A DNA stretch of 64,000 nucleotides. Source: Hirundichthys speculiger (lineage: Eukaryota > Chordata > Actinopteri > Beloniformes > Exocoetidae). The notes below the pieces were generated by a model, which was given only the letters and a program-made list of their open reading frames with translations, was not told the DNA's origin and ran no database searches. A program made the position numbers and the translations under genes. This document shows positions 21,855 to 33,989 of this stretch, piece by piece. The number at the start of each line of letters is the position of its first letter. The stretch's first letter is position 1. The stretch spans positions 1 to 64,000 of the forward strand of contig JAGFBZ010000721.1 of the NCBI GenBank assembly GCA_018398805.1, written 5' to 3'.

Positions 21855-22700
21855 CAGGAGACTGGAAAGGCACAAATCTCCCCAGATGAGTGTGATATAT
21901 ATGTCTTGTCACGCAGTACTCAGGTAGCTTCTACTGAATTTAATAAATGGTACGTATCCACTTGTGAATATTCTTCTAAACCTAATCATTTGCAAGTGAG
22001 ATCAAAGAAGGAAAGTGAAATGACATTGAAAACATGTTTGGTGGATCTTGAACAGAGCCGATTTGCTGACACCTTTCGAATTAACAATATTAAATAGGTA
22101 GAGAGGCGTCAATACTAACTTGGCGGCGGTTTAACATGTTCCCGCTGAAACCACAACATTTTGAGCTTAACTTGCAGCCGACCTCAGAGACTAGCGTGAC
22201 TGCAGCGTCACAGCGAGTACGGTTTCATCTGATCCACATGTAAACCGGATGTTTTCTACATCAGCGTCAACCCTGCAGAGTCAGTAACGCCTGCGTGAAA
22301 TCAGCTGTTTCATAAACAAAACTGTTTTCATATCCACCAAAAAAACGAAATGCATTTACTGAAATGAATTAGGCACACTTATAAAATCTTGCTGTCATTA
22401 AGCCGCGTAATTATTGCTAAGCACTGACAACTCGAGGGTCCTTTGACCAAGTTGAGGGTCTCTCACATGATATTGCAAATTATTGCCAATATGCCACGAT
22501 TATTAGACTAAAGTTATATTCACCAACAGTTCAAAAGCTACATATGTCATAACCACCCCCATAAAACCTCAGACAAAATCAACTAACTGGCATGAGTTAC
22601 GTCTGCATTGAACAGGAGCTGGTAAACAGTCCAGCTTTACTGACTGACATGTAAAATGAGCTTTGAAAGAGACCGTGAGAATTGTGGCTCGAGCTACAAA
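21855..22700. other. No gene recognised
   Basis: An 88-codon frame at 21831-22097 overlaps the end of family A and has no domain. The remainder is low-copy. Confidence 0.4.
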
Positions 22701-22707
22701 TTACAGT

Positions 22708-22935
22708 CTTTTCCATTCAGCTGTTCCCTTCAGGGGTCGCCGCAGCGAGTCATCTAACCCCGTCCTCCGCATCCTCTTTTCTCACACCAGCTAACGTCGT
22801 GTCCTCTTTCACTACATCCATAAATCCTCCTCCAGGCCTCCTGCCTGGCAGTCCCAACGTCATCACCCTTCCACCGATATATTAACTATCCCTCTGCTGT
22901 ACGCGTCCAAACCATCTCAGTCTCTGACGGCGATG
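22708..22935. mobile_element. LINE-derived fragment
   Basis: The stretch contains CTGTTCCCTTCAGGGGTCGC, TCACTACATCCATAAA and CTCCTGCCTGGCAGTCC, landmarks of a widespread teleost LINE 3' region. It is truncated at both ends. Confidence 0.6.
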
Positions 22936-22939
22936 ACCA

Positions 22940-24230
22940 AAGTCTGTTTTTAAACCTTGAGGCCTTGATGAAAACGCACGAAGTGCCGACAGTGGAGCGA
23001 TCAATGACCAAATGTTCGTGACACGGACCTGGTAAGCCAGGAAGTGTTACTCCTCCAGCCAAGCCTTCTGATGAGATTAAAAGAAACTCAGGACAGTGAA
23101 AGTCTTCTGACGGGACAAATCCACTTATGCATCATTAACGTAACTGTTCGTGTGCTTGTTTCCGCGCTGTGTAATGAACTACAAACACGTATTTTTTCCA
23201 TTGGTCCATAATTTTGACGAAGCAACCTTCATGGCCTTAAATGAGGATAAGTATTTATAAAGAGGAGTGTGTAGAATGAGGTACACGAGTGAGACTCTTA
23301 AATCCTACTTCTATCAGGTTTAAAGAGACATGCAGGACAAGAGACCTCTGGTGGTTGATGTGATTTTCTTTTTCATATTTAAAAAGATGAAGATGACTTT
23401 GAGCTGCAGGTTAAACAAGAAGCGTCTGGCTGCAGACCGTGAGGACGTGGAGCTCCACTCCGGACTGGAAAAATGTCGCCCCCACACTACGGACCGCCCT
23501 GATCCGTTACCCGAACCACCTGGGAATCACGTATTTCTGGTCCAGAGTGGACAAGTGATGACGCAACTGGCCCAAATTGCTTAAGTGATTGTGATGACAT
23601 TTGTTCTTTTAGAAAAATAATGATTTCTGTTGCGGGTTTGGTTAAAAATTAATTTTTTTGTAAGTCGCACTGCAAATGATGGACACCGGTGCTGGATTCA
23701 GGTGATGAAGACTCCAGACGAGGCTTCCTGGACATCCTTGTGGATGAGACGGTGCATGAAAGATGATCCAGGAGGCTGAACTGAATTTGATTTTAAAGTA
23801 GGTTTATAGTCTGACGAGGCAGAAGTAAAGGAAAAGGCTCTTCCAGGTTAAAGCAGCACAAGGGAACTGGTCGTTTTTTCGCTCACGTGGCCCCTCGATA
23901 GTGGGAACCACTTTGACGGCGCCGTCTGGGATTACTCTTCACTAGTCTCATCCTCATCGACAGTCATCACTTTCTCACTTTCTCGAGTCTCTCAGTCACC
24001 TCTGCCATGACGTCCACTGAAGTGGAGAGAACATTCGAACATATTTATCTTGACATTTATCGTGACATTTCCCTCCAGTGCCACTGCTTGACTTACAACA
24101 TTTCTGACAGCACAGAAAACAGATATCATGACGTGTCGATGTTCTTGTAGAGCAGTTTAGGTTGCATTTGATTTGACGCTGCTACCTAAAGTGGACACAG
24201 AGAGAGCCTCTCAGTCTGTTTTATGGCTTA
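22940..24230. other. No gene recognised
   Basis: Low-copy sequence. The frame at 23330-23584 is domain-free and preceded by no promoter-like signal. Confidence 0.4.
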
Positions 24231-24235
24231 AATGT

Positions 24236-25011
24236 AGGGATGTGAAAAAAAAATCGATTTGGCGATATATCGCGATTTTCGGCCGCCTGATATAATATCG
24301 ATTTTTCAGTTCCTGATATTGATTTTTCTTAGGAAAATTCATTACTTCACTTAAATGTGCAAAAACATTAATAATAAACAATAAATAGGTTGTTCTGAAG
24401 CAAATAGTTTTGACTCAATTTGTCCTCTGAAGGATCAATATCATCTGATGAACATATACAGCAACTTGATTTTTCATCTCTACTTTTAATTTTGATATTA
24501 ACTGAGTAGAATATCACAATATATCATGATATTGCGATATCGCAATACATATCGTACAGTGATCCCTTATTTTTCGTGGTTAATGGGGACCGGCGCCCCC
24601 CCGCGTAAATCATAATCCGCGAACTGGAGCCGGAGCCCCACAAGCCTCAATAATGTGTTTAAAATATGTTTAAAAACCCCAAATAAAAGTAGCGAGGCAC
24701 TGCAGCGAAACAAGACAAAGGCTCAACTGTGGTCTTTCTGTTACCTTCACAGCCTCTGGTCTCTGAACCGTAGTAAAGAAACCGCTGGTATTGTGCTATT
24801 TTTGGCTCGTAATTAGTGGCTAACACGCTAACAACAACAAAACAAAAAGTCCGGTTTTCTCTGCATGGAACGAGCACTTTATTCTGGCACTGCAGGAACT
24901 CTACTTTTAATTATGATATTAACTAGGTAGAATATTGCAATATATCGCAATATCGTGATATCGTGATAATATCGTATCGTATTGCGAGGTCCTTGCCAAT
25001 ACTCACCCGTA
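24236..25011 (+). mobile_element. Family C element with nested, truncated Tigger-like insert
   Basis: Start TAGGGATGTG, end CAATACTCACCCGTA. Flanks CTTAAATG and GTTAAAGG match at 6 of 8. The interior (TTGATTTTTCATCTCTAC, ATATCGCAATA words) recurs at 10.2, 54.5 and 63.7 kb. The 24479-24556 segment is repeated at 24900-24989 on the far side of the insert. Confidence 0.7.
24557..24899 (+). mobile_element. pogo/Tigger-like element, 3'-truncated
   Basis: Begins after TA with CAGTGATCCCTTATTTTTCG and follows the complete copies at 32.9 and 57.3 kb as far as GGCACTGCAGGAAC, where it stops. The right terminus is missing. The minus-strand frame (24659-24877) is shared by the other copies and is not a transposase. 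Confidence 0.8.
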
Positions 25012-26150
25012 GTTAAAGGATGTATTTTTTCCAACTGAAACAGACCCAAGAGGCTCAGACTGGATCAAACCCTATAACGGCTTCTTTCAGTCCCAGTTTG
25101 AGTTAAACAAAGGGATTTTTTTATTAGACTTAGCAGTTATCATGTTTGTACACAGCCGTTTTCTCCTCCTCCTCCTCCTCCTCCTCATCCCCTCTGGAAC
25201 TTTGAACACATCGCTACAAAGACAGCTGTAATCAAAGGGACGTGCTGGAAAGCACCACTTAGATGATTCAACAGTGATGAATTAAAAAAAAAAAAAAAAC
25301 AAAGAAAAAGGCTTGAGGCTTCCTGACAGTCTAATAAATATCCTCAGCTGCTAAACGCCGCATTGAATGTGGTGGAATAACAAGGGGAACATGCTATTTT
25401 CATTAAATATCACTCTCTTCACTTAAACTGATCAGTGACGAAGCAGCGTGACGCAAACTCAACGCAAAGTACTGAACTTCCATGTTAAAAAAGGCGACAT
25501 CTCGTAACGATCGTCGTTATTGTTCCAGATTTGATATATCCATTCGGGAGTATAAGGTCACGAGGGAACGTCGAGGAGTATCAGTTTCCCTCCTCATTTG
25601 CGCGTCTCCTGGTGAGGGAACCGTTGGCAGTTCGGCGACCGCTCGACGGGCTGAAAGGTGAATTTTAAGATGTTGCAGCTGATGCAGCTTTCGGAGGGGG
25701 AAAAGTGAGAACGAGCTCCTCTTTCATCCTCAGACGCCTCTGTACGTATCGCTTAAAGAGAAACCTTCACATGTGGATTTAAGGTCTGCGGCTTCGTGAT
25801 ATGATCGGAGTCTATCGACGGCGTGCGCTACCCTGGTGAACTCTGGAGCTGCAACATGTGCGCCGCATTCGGGCTTATTGTTCCAGCACTTTATTTCATG
25901 TTTATTGCCTTTCACGCGCTGCGCTTGTCTTGTTATGGTAGCCTTTGAGTCGTATCTCATCGAGCAGTCACATCTGATTAAGTTTTCTCGGAAACCGCTT
26001 TAAAACGCTGCGACCCGGTTCCCCCGTTTAATGATGGACAAAGAAGATCACCCCACACCGCAAACTCTGCACATTTATACTGAAAAATATTCTGTTTTTT
26101 AAAGCCACCTTCAACCCACATGCTCTCTCACAGACTCCCGTAAAGATTCA
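25012..26150. other. No gene recognised; (CCT)n tract
   Basis: Low-copy sequence with a (CTC)n microsatellite at 25164-25188 and an A-run at 25284. The 76-codon minus-strand frame at 25730-25960 has no domain. Confidence 0.4.
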
Positions 26151-26157
26151 CCTTTAA

Positions 26158-27211
26158 AGGTATGGTGGGAGATCGTTTTTTTGCAGCATTTTTTACAATA
26201 TTGCCTGAAAACCTTTTCACATTCCCATTGCACCCACTGAAATAAAATGTTTGCAAAAAAAAACCGAAACGTTTTGGTCCAGGCTAGAGGGTGTAATCAG
26301 AGGAAAACTCTGACCAATCAATGTACTGATCATCTTTACATTTACTGGCTGCCTAATACGTACATCAAATATCAATGCACCCACCCCCCATCTTGCGTGT
26401 TCACAGTTTCGTTACTTGAGGTCCTCCCTCAGCTCTGGCAATCAGGTGAGCGGACACAGCGTTGCTATTTGAAAGCCAGAAATCAAGTTAGCTCGCACAG
26501 ATCATTTTGTTGCAACAACGGCAGAGAAGAAGACGTCAACCTGCAGCAAAATCAAAGAGAAAACTGTTGTTGAAAAAGCAACAGCCATGCGGAAGCTAAC
26601 CGAAGCTAACCGAAGAACGAAACTGAACAAGAGTGGTTATCGGTACGGCTTTTCAGCGCTGGCGCCAGCTAACAAATGAAAAGGGGCTCCAGACCGACGC
26701 CAAGGTGGCCCAGTTTCTACTGGATAGGTACGATGATGCCGTTCTGAATATATAATATTTCAACGTACTGATGGGTTATGGGTATTGTAGGCCTATTCAC
26801 CCAGTCAGTGAGAAAATCAAAGATGATGACAAAATTATTGTCCATCGAGTGACATGACGAACATATTCCAGCATGTTTCGCTAAGCTACCAACTCTGTCA
26901 ACTAGGCTACAGTACTATGTGTGACACCGTTAGCTAGGCTGTTGTTATCCTTGACGGAGAAAATGCCGTGGCTTGAAGTTAGCCAGCCACTCTGATGCTA
27001 CTTGTTGTTGTCGGGAATGCTCGTGAAGTTCCGTGACCGCTCGAGACAGCTAGCGCTTTCATGTAGTCGTGAATCGTGTGAAGGCGTGGTTTCGAGGGGT
27101 GTGCTGAAGAGGAGGCGGAGCCTTTGGGAGGAGGGAGGGAGTGTATATTTTCATAATCTCACATGAGTAGGATTACTGGAACTGTCTTTTCAAAGATCTC
27201 CCACCAGACCT
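26158..27211 (+). mobile_element. Kolobok-like element (TTAA target)
   Basis: Inverted ends AGGTATGGTGGGAGATC and the inverse of GATCTCCCACCAGACCT (16/17 match) are each flanked by TTAA (26154-26157 and 27212-27215). A TTAA duplication with AGG termini fits Kolobok better than piggyBac, which begins CCC/CCY. The interior has one transposon-type exon (26657-26727) but no transposase core. Confidence 0.75.
26657..26727 (+). pseudogene. Exon remnant with RWRQL...AQFLLDR motif
   Basis: After an acceptor-like GGCTTTTCAG, the frame reads RWRQLTNEKGLQTDAKVAQFLLDR and meets a possible donor, AG|GTACGA. The WR.L...KG..TDA..A.FLLD pattern is one I associate with fish transposon-encoded proteins, but I cannot name the family firmly. 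Its place within TTAA-flanked ends suggests a fragment of the parental element's protein. Confidence 0.45.
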
Positions 27212-27219
27212 TTAATCAA

Positions 27220-28599
27220 AGAAGACTCAAGCTTCCCATCGAGCTCTTTTCAGGCCACGTCACCGACCTGCTCCCAGTTCACCCAGTTAGTTGAGGGACA
27301 GGTGTTTTCCTTCCCATCTTCTTCAGTCCTCTGTCCTTTTTCAAGTTTTATATTTTTTCCTTTCATCTCTACTTCCTTTCTTTTTTGCAACGAGGCCCTG
27401 ACGTTGCAGAGTAAAACCAGTTGACGCTGAAAACATCCACCGTGTGACATTCCCACGCACATGTCGGTGCGCGCTCGTACGTACGGGGATGTCGAGTCGG
27501 ACATCAGAGCGCGAGGATGTTTGCGTGCTATTCGGAGAGCTTTGCTTCAAGGCGCGCGCTCGCCCGGGCAGGCGTGTTTGATTTCAAAGCGCGGCGAATG
27601 AAACCCAAAACTGGAGAAAAGCTGACAAAACATACCGATCCCAGGTGGTTAATGGGGCTGGGAGGAATGACCAGTTGACCAGCGACGGAGACGGGCCTCG
27701 TTGTTGTGTGCCCTCTTCACGGGCCGCCCCTCCATCTGCTAGATATTAAAACCCCAGAAAGTCTTCTGTTTGTCCAGGATAACGTCTCAGGTGGGTGGTC
27801 CTCGACGTGACGCGGCGCGATGTCAGCTCGCCGTGTCGCCCGGTGACACTTTGTGCCCCTTTTATTTTCCTCCCCACATCAACACAACAGCTTTAAAAAA
27901 CGACAAGTATGATGTCACGTTTAACTTAACGACGCTTCGGTGGAAGTCAGTGGAGGTATGCGCACCTTTGATAGAAGGATCCTTTATGTTCCTTCACTTA
28001 CTGCTTACTGCTGCGATTCTTTAATTATCCCCCCCCCCCCAGCACCCCCTCCAGGAGCCTTGGAAAGACACAAAAAAGACGAGTTTGTCCAATTCAGAAG
28101 GGAATCTCTGCTTGTGAAAGTTTGAGGTGTCAGGGGTGAGAGGTTGAAGGTCCTGGTGGTGTGGGTGGTTCTGATGAAGCACTGTTAGCAGTTAATGAGG
28201 GCTGAACAGACACGCCGATCGCCCCCTTGTAATTTACGGGGTTGGAGGGGGGGGGCTAATCGCCGAATTTTCCCTTTGACAAGAGAGATTACACGCAGAA
28301 TCCGAGGCAGGACAATGGAGATTTGTCATGTAATGTCTCCACTATAGAGACGCGACACAAAACCAGAGTAGATCAGACCAGTAGGGGAGAGGAATTAAAC
28401 TGGGGTGGGGGGGGGACTGGGAGGGAGGGGGCGACACCAGCTAAGAGATGCCACCTTTGGAACAAAAAAAAAGATGAGACACGACAGCGAGAAAAACTCC
28501 GAATCTCGCTCGTTTTGACCGTGAAGAGTGTTTGCGGGACGATGACTCAGCAAAAAAACAGACGTTTATGTTTGCTTTAAGCTTTAAAACAGCGACGCA
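27220..28599. other. No gene recognised
   Basis: GC-richer low-copy sequence with C- and G-runs (28027, 28246, 28408). Frames at 27250-27550 and 28323-28686 overlap each other on opposite strands and lack domains. Confidence 0.4.
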
Positions 28600-28607
28600 G
28601 TCAACAC

Positions 28608-29706
28608 TAGGGCGGTAGCGATACACTAATCTCGCAATACGATACACTAGTGCTGGGCAATATGACGATACATATCGTGGGGACAATATAAAAGTGTATA
28701 TCGTGCCATTTCTCTTCTATCGTTTCTATCGTTTCTATCGTTTCTATCGTTTCTAACCTAATTTTATCAATTATTACAGCAAATATGTAATTAAATAACC
28801 TGCTACGATAAATTTGATAGAATCATATCTACTTCTACAAAGTAGCCTTTTATGTTTGCACTTTTATTCATGGTTAATGCCTTAAACAGAGTTCTCTTCA
28901 ACCCTGATGTTTACTTTAGACACTTTATATTGGTTTGCAAACTTTGCACTACAAGGTTACAGATTTCAGAAAGTTGAAAAATAATTTGTGTTTATTTTTT
29001 ATAGCTGAACTTCAGTGCAAAAATGTGTTTTTCCTCTCAGAAACTGTTGTGCACTTTAAAAAAAATGTGAAAGCTACTGTACCTCTGTACCTACCTGTTT
29101 TTGCTGCACTAAAATGTATGTTTGTGACAGTTCAGCTAAATGTCCTTTCAAAATAAAGTTGAAAAGTAAGCAATGAAATTTTTGTCAAACTTTTCAGAGA
29201 ATAACTGAAAACATACTTTATTATGGTATATCGTGATATATATCATTATCGTGATATAAAATAGTCCATATCGTGATATATGATTTTTTCCATATCGCCC
29301 AGCACTACTAGCAACAATGCAAATACACGATATTCGGCTCACGTTACGATATTCATCTTACAATACATTTACATCATTTTCCGAAAGATTTTAAAGGGAC
29401 AAAGTGATTTTGGTGACATCTTGTGAGTGTTCCAATGACTTTGTTTGAATTAATTGAACTGAAAGAATCAATTACACATTAAATGGCTGACAGGCAGCTT
29501 GCAAATGCTGGACAAAATGAATAAAAGATGTGTTGAGAAAAATAGTTTCATTTATTTAAACAGTGCAAATTGTTGCTTGCAAGCTTTTAAAGGTGGGACA
29601 CGGAGGTTTTGAAAGAAGCTTAGAATATTGATACCCGCGGCTGAAAAATCGATACTCAATAAAATATCGATATATATCACAGAATTGATAAAATCGCTCA
29701 GCTCTA
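28608..29706 (-). mobile_element. Family A hAT-like element, copy 3
   Basis: Inverse orientation, with perfect 8-bp target duplications GTCAACAC (28600-28607 and 29707-29714). It contains a different nested element at 28648-29307. Confidence 0.88.
28648..29307 (+). mobile_element. hAT-like element nested in family A copy 3
   Basis: Ends TAGTGCTGGGCAATATG and CATATCGCCCAGCACTA are inverse of one another (one mismatch in 17). The interior is AT-rich, with a short 9-bp tandem (TTTCTATCG, 28711-28755) and an AATAAA near 29151. The flanking 8-bp duplication is not clear. Confidence 0.75.
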
Positions 29707-29714
29707 GTCAACAC

Positions 29715-30500
29715 TGAGATGATACAGCACCTTCCAAAGCTGGGCTCAACACCCCAGTTGGCTGCGTCGCTCTCGTCCACCGGCCCTGAGCGTTATCTCG
29801 GCTCGCCGTTTGAAAACCCGAGGGAAGCATTTAGGTCTCAGCCCGTAAAGCACGCGGGGAAACTCGTGGCCAAGACGTTGCACCCAATTCAGGGGGGTTT
29901 CGAGTGACACGGATGGCTTTTACAGACTGAATTATTTCGCAATAAAAGCAGGTTACGGCGCGCTCTTACACGCGTGAGCGCGGCGTATATATACGGTACT
30001 AACCGTAGGAGGTCTGGTGACGTGCAGGAGGCTACGTGTGGAGCATATACGACCAAATGAAGTTCGAGCTGCTGGCAATGATTCAGTTGGAGCACGAATT
30101 CACAATTTCTGATTTCCAGATTGTATTCCACCTGTTTTATGTGAGGCGTGTGTGGTCTTAATCTGTGAATAATGTTCTCGTCTTGTGTTCAATTATATAT
30201 AAAAAACTTTTATCCCTTCTTGTTCTTATTCCCAGAGTTTCATCAGCCTTCGTATGATGTTTATGAGAGGTTTGTCAGTCTCTCACACTCCTTTTATTTT
30301 TTTCCCCTAAACTGAAATGTTTTTAAAAGTAGTTTAAGGCCTCAATAATGTCCTGACAAGAAAAAAAAAAAGAAAATATTCCAATGGGATCATTATTCTG
30401 TTGCTATCGGTGTATCGTTTTGGGAATCGTGCAGACATGTTGCTTTGCGGACTTCTCCGGAATAAAACGCGAAAAAAAAAAACAAGTAATTGATCAGTTT
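29715..30500. other. No gene recognised
   Basis: Low-copy sequence with A-runs at 30361 and 30473. No domain in any frame. Confidence 0.4.
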
Positions 30501-32620
30501 TGTTTTATTTGGCTTATTCTTGTGATAATAATTAACCCTCAACGAGATTCCTAAAACTGCAAAAGATTCTCTCTCTTAATCGGCTCTCCCAGCGCCCTGA
30601 GAGATCAGCTCCTGCAAACTGGTGAAATTAAACTAAAGTTCCCGTTTTAACCGCTGGTGCAATTTGAGACTCGAGACAAAAAGGGCGCAATAGATTTGTG
30701 ACCGGGAGGGCGACTCAAATACTCTTCAAACAATTGTTTTAACTCATTTCTCGCCTGGCCTTTCTCTTTTTTCATTGGCTGAAACCCTGACTGCAGTGAC
30801 AGCGATGCCGTTCCTCTGATACCTCTTGCATCTTTCTGTTCACGTTTTCGTGCATTTGACTTTTAAGCTCCGGGTATCTTCATGTGCACTGGAGGAAGAA
30901 AAAACAAAAAGAGAGAAAGAAAGAAAATTGTCCCAAACTAGCCTTTGAGTCCCAAAAGGCTTGAGTGACGGTCATGGGAACATGAAGCTGCACATCCAAT
31001 GTAAACTTGGCTCGGGACGTTTAAAGTGTAATTTGTGTTTTCGGGCCCTGACGCTGGAACTTCAGTATTACTCTGCTTCATGCACAGTTTAAAAAAAAAA
31101 AAAAAGAGGAGGTGCAAGGTGGAGAAAAGATGTCGAAGACGCAGAAGGTGAGGATCCCGGCTGCGGTGCCTTGATTTAACAGCTAAAGTTCTGAAAGCCC
31201 AGCGCAAATAAAAGCCTGCCATCAACACATATAATCTCTTAGCTGAGCCCATTGAAAGCTGGGTCCCGGGGGTTAATTCTCCCATCACTACACGTTTGAA
31301 TCAACTCCTGACTCACATTGAGATGAAAGCCGCGGAGTCCCGGGACCGAGCCGGGCCTCGGAGGGCCCGCTGATCCCGGACGACTGGGGCGGATTACTGC
31401 ATGTTCGTCTCGTCGGACCTCCATCGGGACGGGGAAACTGAAAAGAAAAACAATAATTAGAGATAATTGCTTGTGTCCAAACACGAGCGTTAAAGCCCCC
31501 CCCCCCCCCTCCGTCCCCTCTCCTTTCGTAGCATGTGAGGTGGAATGAAAGGGACACCCCCCTGTTTTGACAGCTGGGCAGGCGAACATAATTTGTGACA
31601 GCTGAACTGAAACGTCTTTAACTGCAGGGAGAGAAACGCAGACAGAGAGAGAGAGAGAAATGGAGAGATCAGACGGAGAGGTCCTGCTCAAAGAAAGGAA
31701 GAAGATATCAGAGGAGAAAAAGAAGACAGAAAGGGATTTGGGGGGGTTCTGTATAGTGGGATGGATTTCAGCACAAACAGATGAGGGAGGTTAAAAGGAG
31801 GAAAATTAGTCACACGGCATAAACTCTGAAGAGAGGTAGAATTTAAAATAAAAAAAAAAAAAAAAAAACAGCGACGGCCATCAGACGCACGGAGGTGGAA
31901 GAGAAGAGAATATTTAAACGGGGGAGAGAGAGAGAGAGAGAGAGCTCGGCTGAACATGGTGTCATGCCAGATTTGACACATTGGGTTAATTTGCTGCTCC
32001 CTGGAGGTGACCCCTGAACTCTCGGGGACGCGGGGTCGCGCCGAGCTCAGAGCGAGACAGCCGAAATCATGTCAGGCCGAGGAGCTCGGGTCACGGGTCG
32101 CCCCCGAGATCCCCCGAATACGGGCCAAAACAAGGACCATATGTCGGGGGACGGGAGCGCGTTTTTGAAACGAAAATAAGTCGCGATTCCACTCTGCTCC
32201 AGCCCCCCCGACCGCCTCGACCCACCGCAGGCTTCTCCGGCCCTAATTCGATAAAGTCACAAATGCCAGCCGTCGACGGCAAATTGACATAACGTTTTTG
32301 GCGGCGCGGCCCCTTTAAATTGTCAGTGACAGAAGTTTTCCCAAAGGTGGGATATTAATGCAAACACGGGATTTCTTTTCCAAAATACCCCGCTCCCAAA
32401 TTCTCCCGTGTTTACTTTTCTCCTCGCTCCTAATTTCTGTTAGAGTGAAACGTTATCCCTGCTGCTGGATGGACTGATGCAGGAGGAGTAGAAACCTGCA
32501 GATGAGTGACTCTCTGTCCCTGCATTTCGAATTCATACGACCGGGACGCTCCTTTAACAATGAGACCCCTCCCCCAACGGGAAAAAAATAACAATAAATC
32601 CTCAGTCTATCACATTAAAA
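30500..32620. other. Single-copy stretch, candidate non-coding regulatory DNA
   Basis: About 2 kb without recognisable repeats beyond A-runs (31091, 31850), a C-run (31497-31510) and purine tracts of GA (31646-31658, 31926-31944). Frames at 30938-31981 are low-complexity reads through these tracts. No gene signature. Confidence 0.35.
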
Positions 32621-32627
32621 AAAGATT

Positions 32628-33988
32628 ACGGGCCCAAAACCTCCTAAAGCCACTATTAATGGATAGCGGGTAGCGGGAAGTGCGTTTCCCCGCAAAGAAA
32701 GCAATCTTCCACCTCCCTAAACCTGCGATCTTACCTGCGCTACACGCTATATTATCCATAGGAGTGGTTAGGGCGTTCCACCTGTTTAACCAATCAGTGC
32801 GTCAGCAGCCATTGCCTTTAAGAGCAGGTTGCGCTACCCGCTAACCGCTATGGAGCGTCTTTTCATCCATGTCAGAGCAGCTCTCATGCGCAGCTCGTCT
32901 GGGACTCTGCTGTAGAGCTTCCTCCTCTTACAGTGATGCATTATCTTTCGCGGTTAATGGGGAGCGGCGCCCCCCCCTGCGAAAATCAAAATCCGCAAAC
33001 GGGAGCCAGAGCCTCCCGAGCCTAAATAACGTATTTAAAATATGTTCAAAAGCCGCAAAAAAGTAGTGAGGCACTGCAGCAAAACAAGACAAAGGCTCAA
33101 CTGTGGTCTTTCTGTTACCTTCACAGCCTCTGGTCTCTGAACCGTAGTAAAGAAACTGCTGGTATTGTGCTATTTTTGGCTCGTAATTAGCGGCTAACAT
33201 GCTAACAACAACGAAAGAAACAGTCCAGTTTTCTCTGCATGGAACGAAGAACTTTATTCTGGCACTGCAGGAACTTGTAACATCACACAGGTTGTATTGT
33301 TGGGCTCCTGTTGGTTAACAGAGAATGTAAATCTATACACGCTGGGCTGCTGTTGATGCTCACTACACACTATTCATCTAACCTCGTTTTCTTCTGCCGT
33401 CCCACGAGACACACACAACATTACCCATAAGGCCACACCATTACCCATAAGGCCACCTTCTTAAGGGGGCCAGGCTGGCTCATAGCATTTCTTCGCTGTG
33501 AGAGAACGCGCACAACATCCTGTGAATCTACCGCGATTTTTTCTTGATTTTTTATGATATTATATATTTCTGAAAAATCCGCCAATAACTAAAACAACGG
33601 AACTTAAACCGCGAATTGGCAAGGGATCACTGTACTTCCTTCTCCTCCTCCTCTGCACTGATATATACATATAAATATTTTTACACAGACAATTCCTATC
33701 GGCTACCTGAAAGTCCCAGATAGTTGGTGTCCTCCCGGTAAACGCGGCTAGGCAGAGCGGGTCGTGGTCTGACCACCCGCTACCTTCTATCCTAAACCTG
33801 CAATCGGAAGATACCGAGTTTGCAGAAAGGGCAAAAGACACGCCCATTGCCACACCTACAATGTGAGTAAGGTAGTCAGCAAAGCAGATAGCGGCTTTAG
33901 GGAAGCGGAAGATTGCATTAGCGGTTAGCGGAGGTTCCTAAACACGCAATTTGCGGGTAGCAGCTAGCGGGAGGTGTACGATCAGTGG
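32628..33988 (-). mobile_element. Family H element, copy 1, split by Tigger-like element
   Basis: Left part (GGGCCCAAAACCTCC, AACCAATCAGTGCGTCAGC) and right part (CCTACAATGTGAGTAAG, GGTGTACGATC) are the inverse of family H copies at 39.1 and 40.0 kb. The Tigger-like element at 32931-33632 lies between them. Exact ends are approximate. Confidence 0.7.
32931..33632 (+). mobile_element. pogo/Tigger-like element, complete
   Basis: TA (32929-32930), then CAGTGATGCATTATCTTTCG, to the inverse end AAGGGATCACTG, then TA (33633-33634). A 2-bp TA duplication and CAGTGATCC ends fit pogo/Tigger. It contains two tandem ATTACCCATAAGGCCAC phrases near 33422-33458. It has no transposase, so it is a MITE. Confidence 0.85.
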
Positions 33989-33989
33989 G

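Noticed and set aside
32928..33200. 90-codon minus-strand frame repeated near 24.7 kb
   Set aside because: It lies in the pogo/Tigger-like MITE and starts and ends in different places in each copy, so it is not a transposase.
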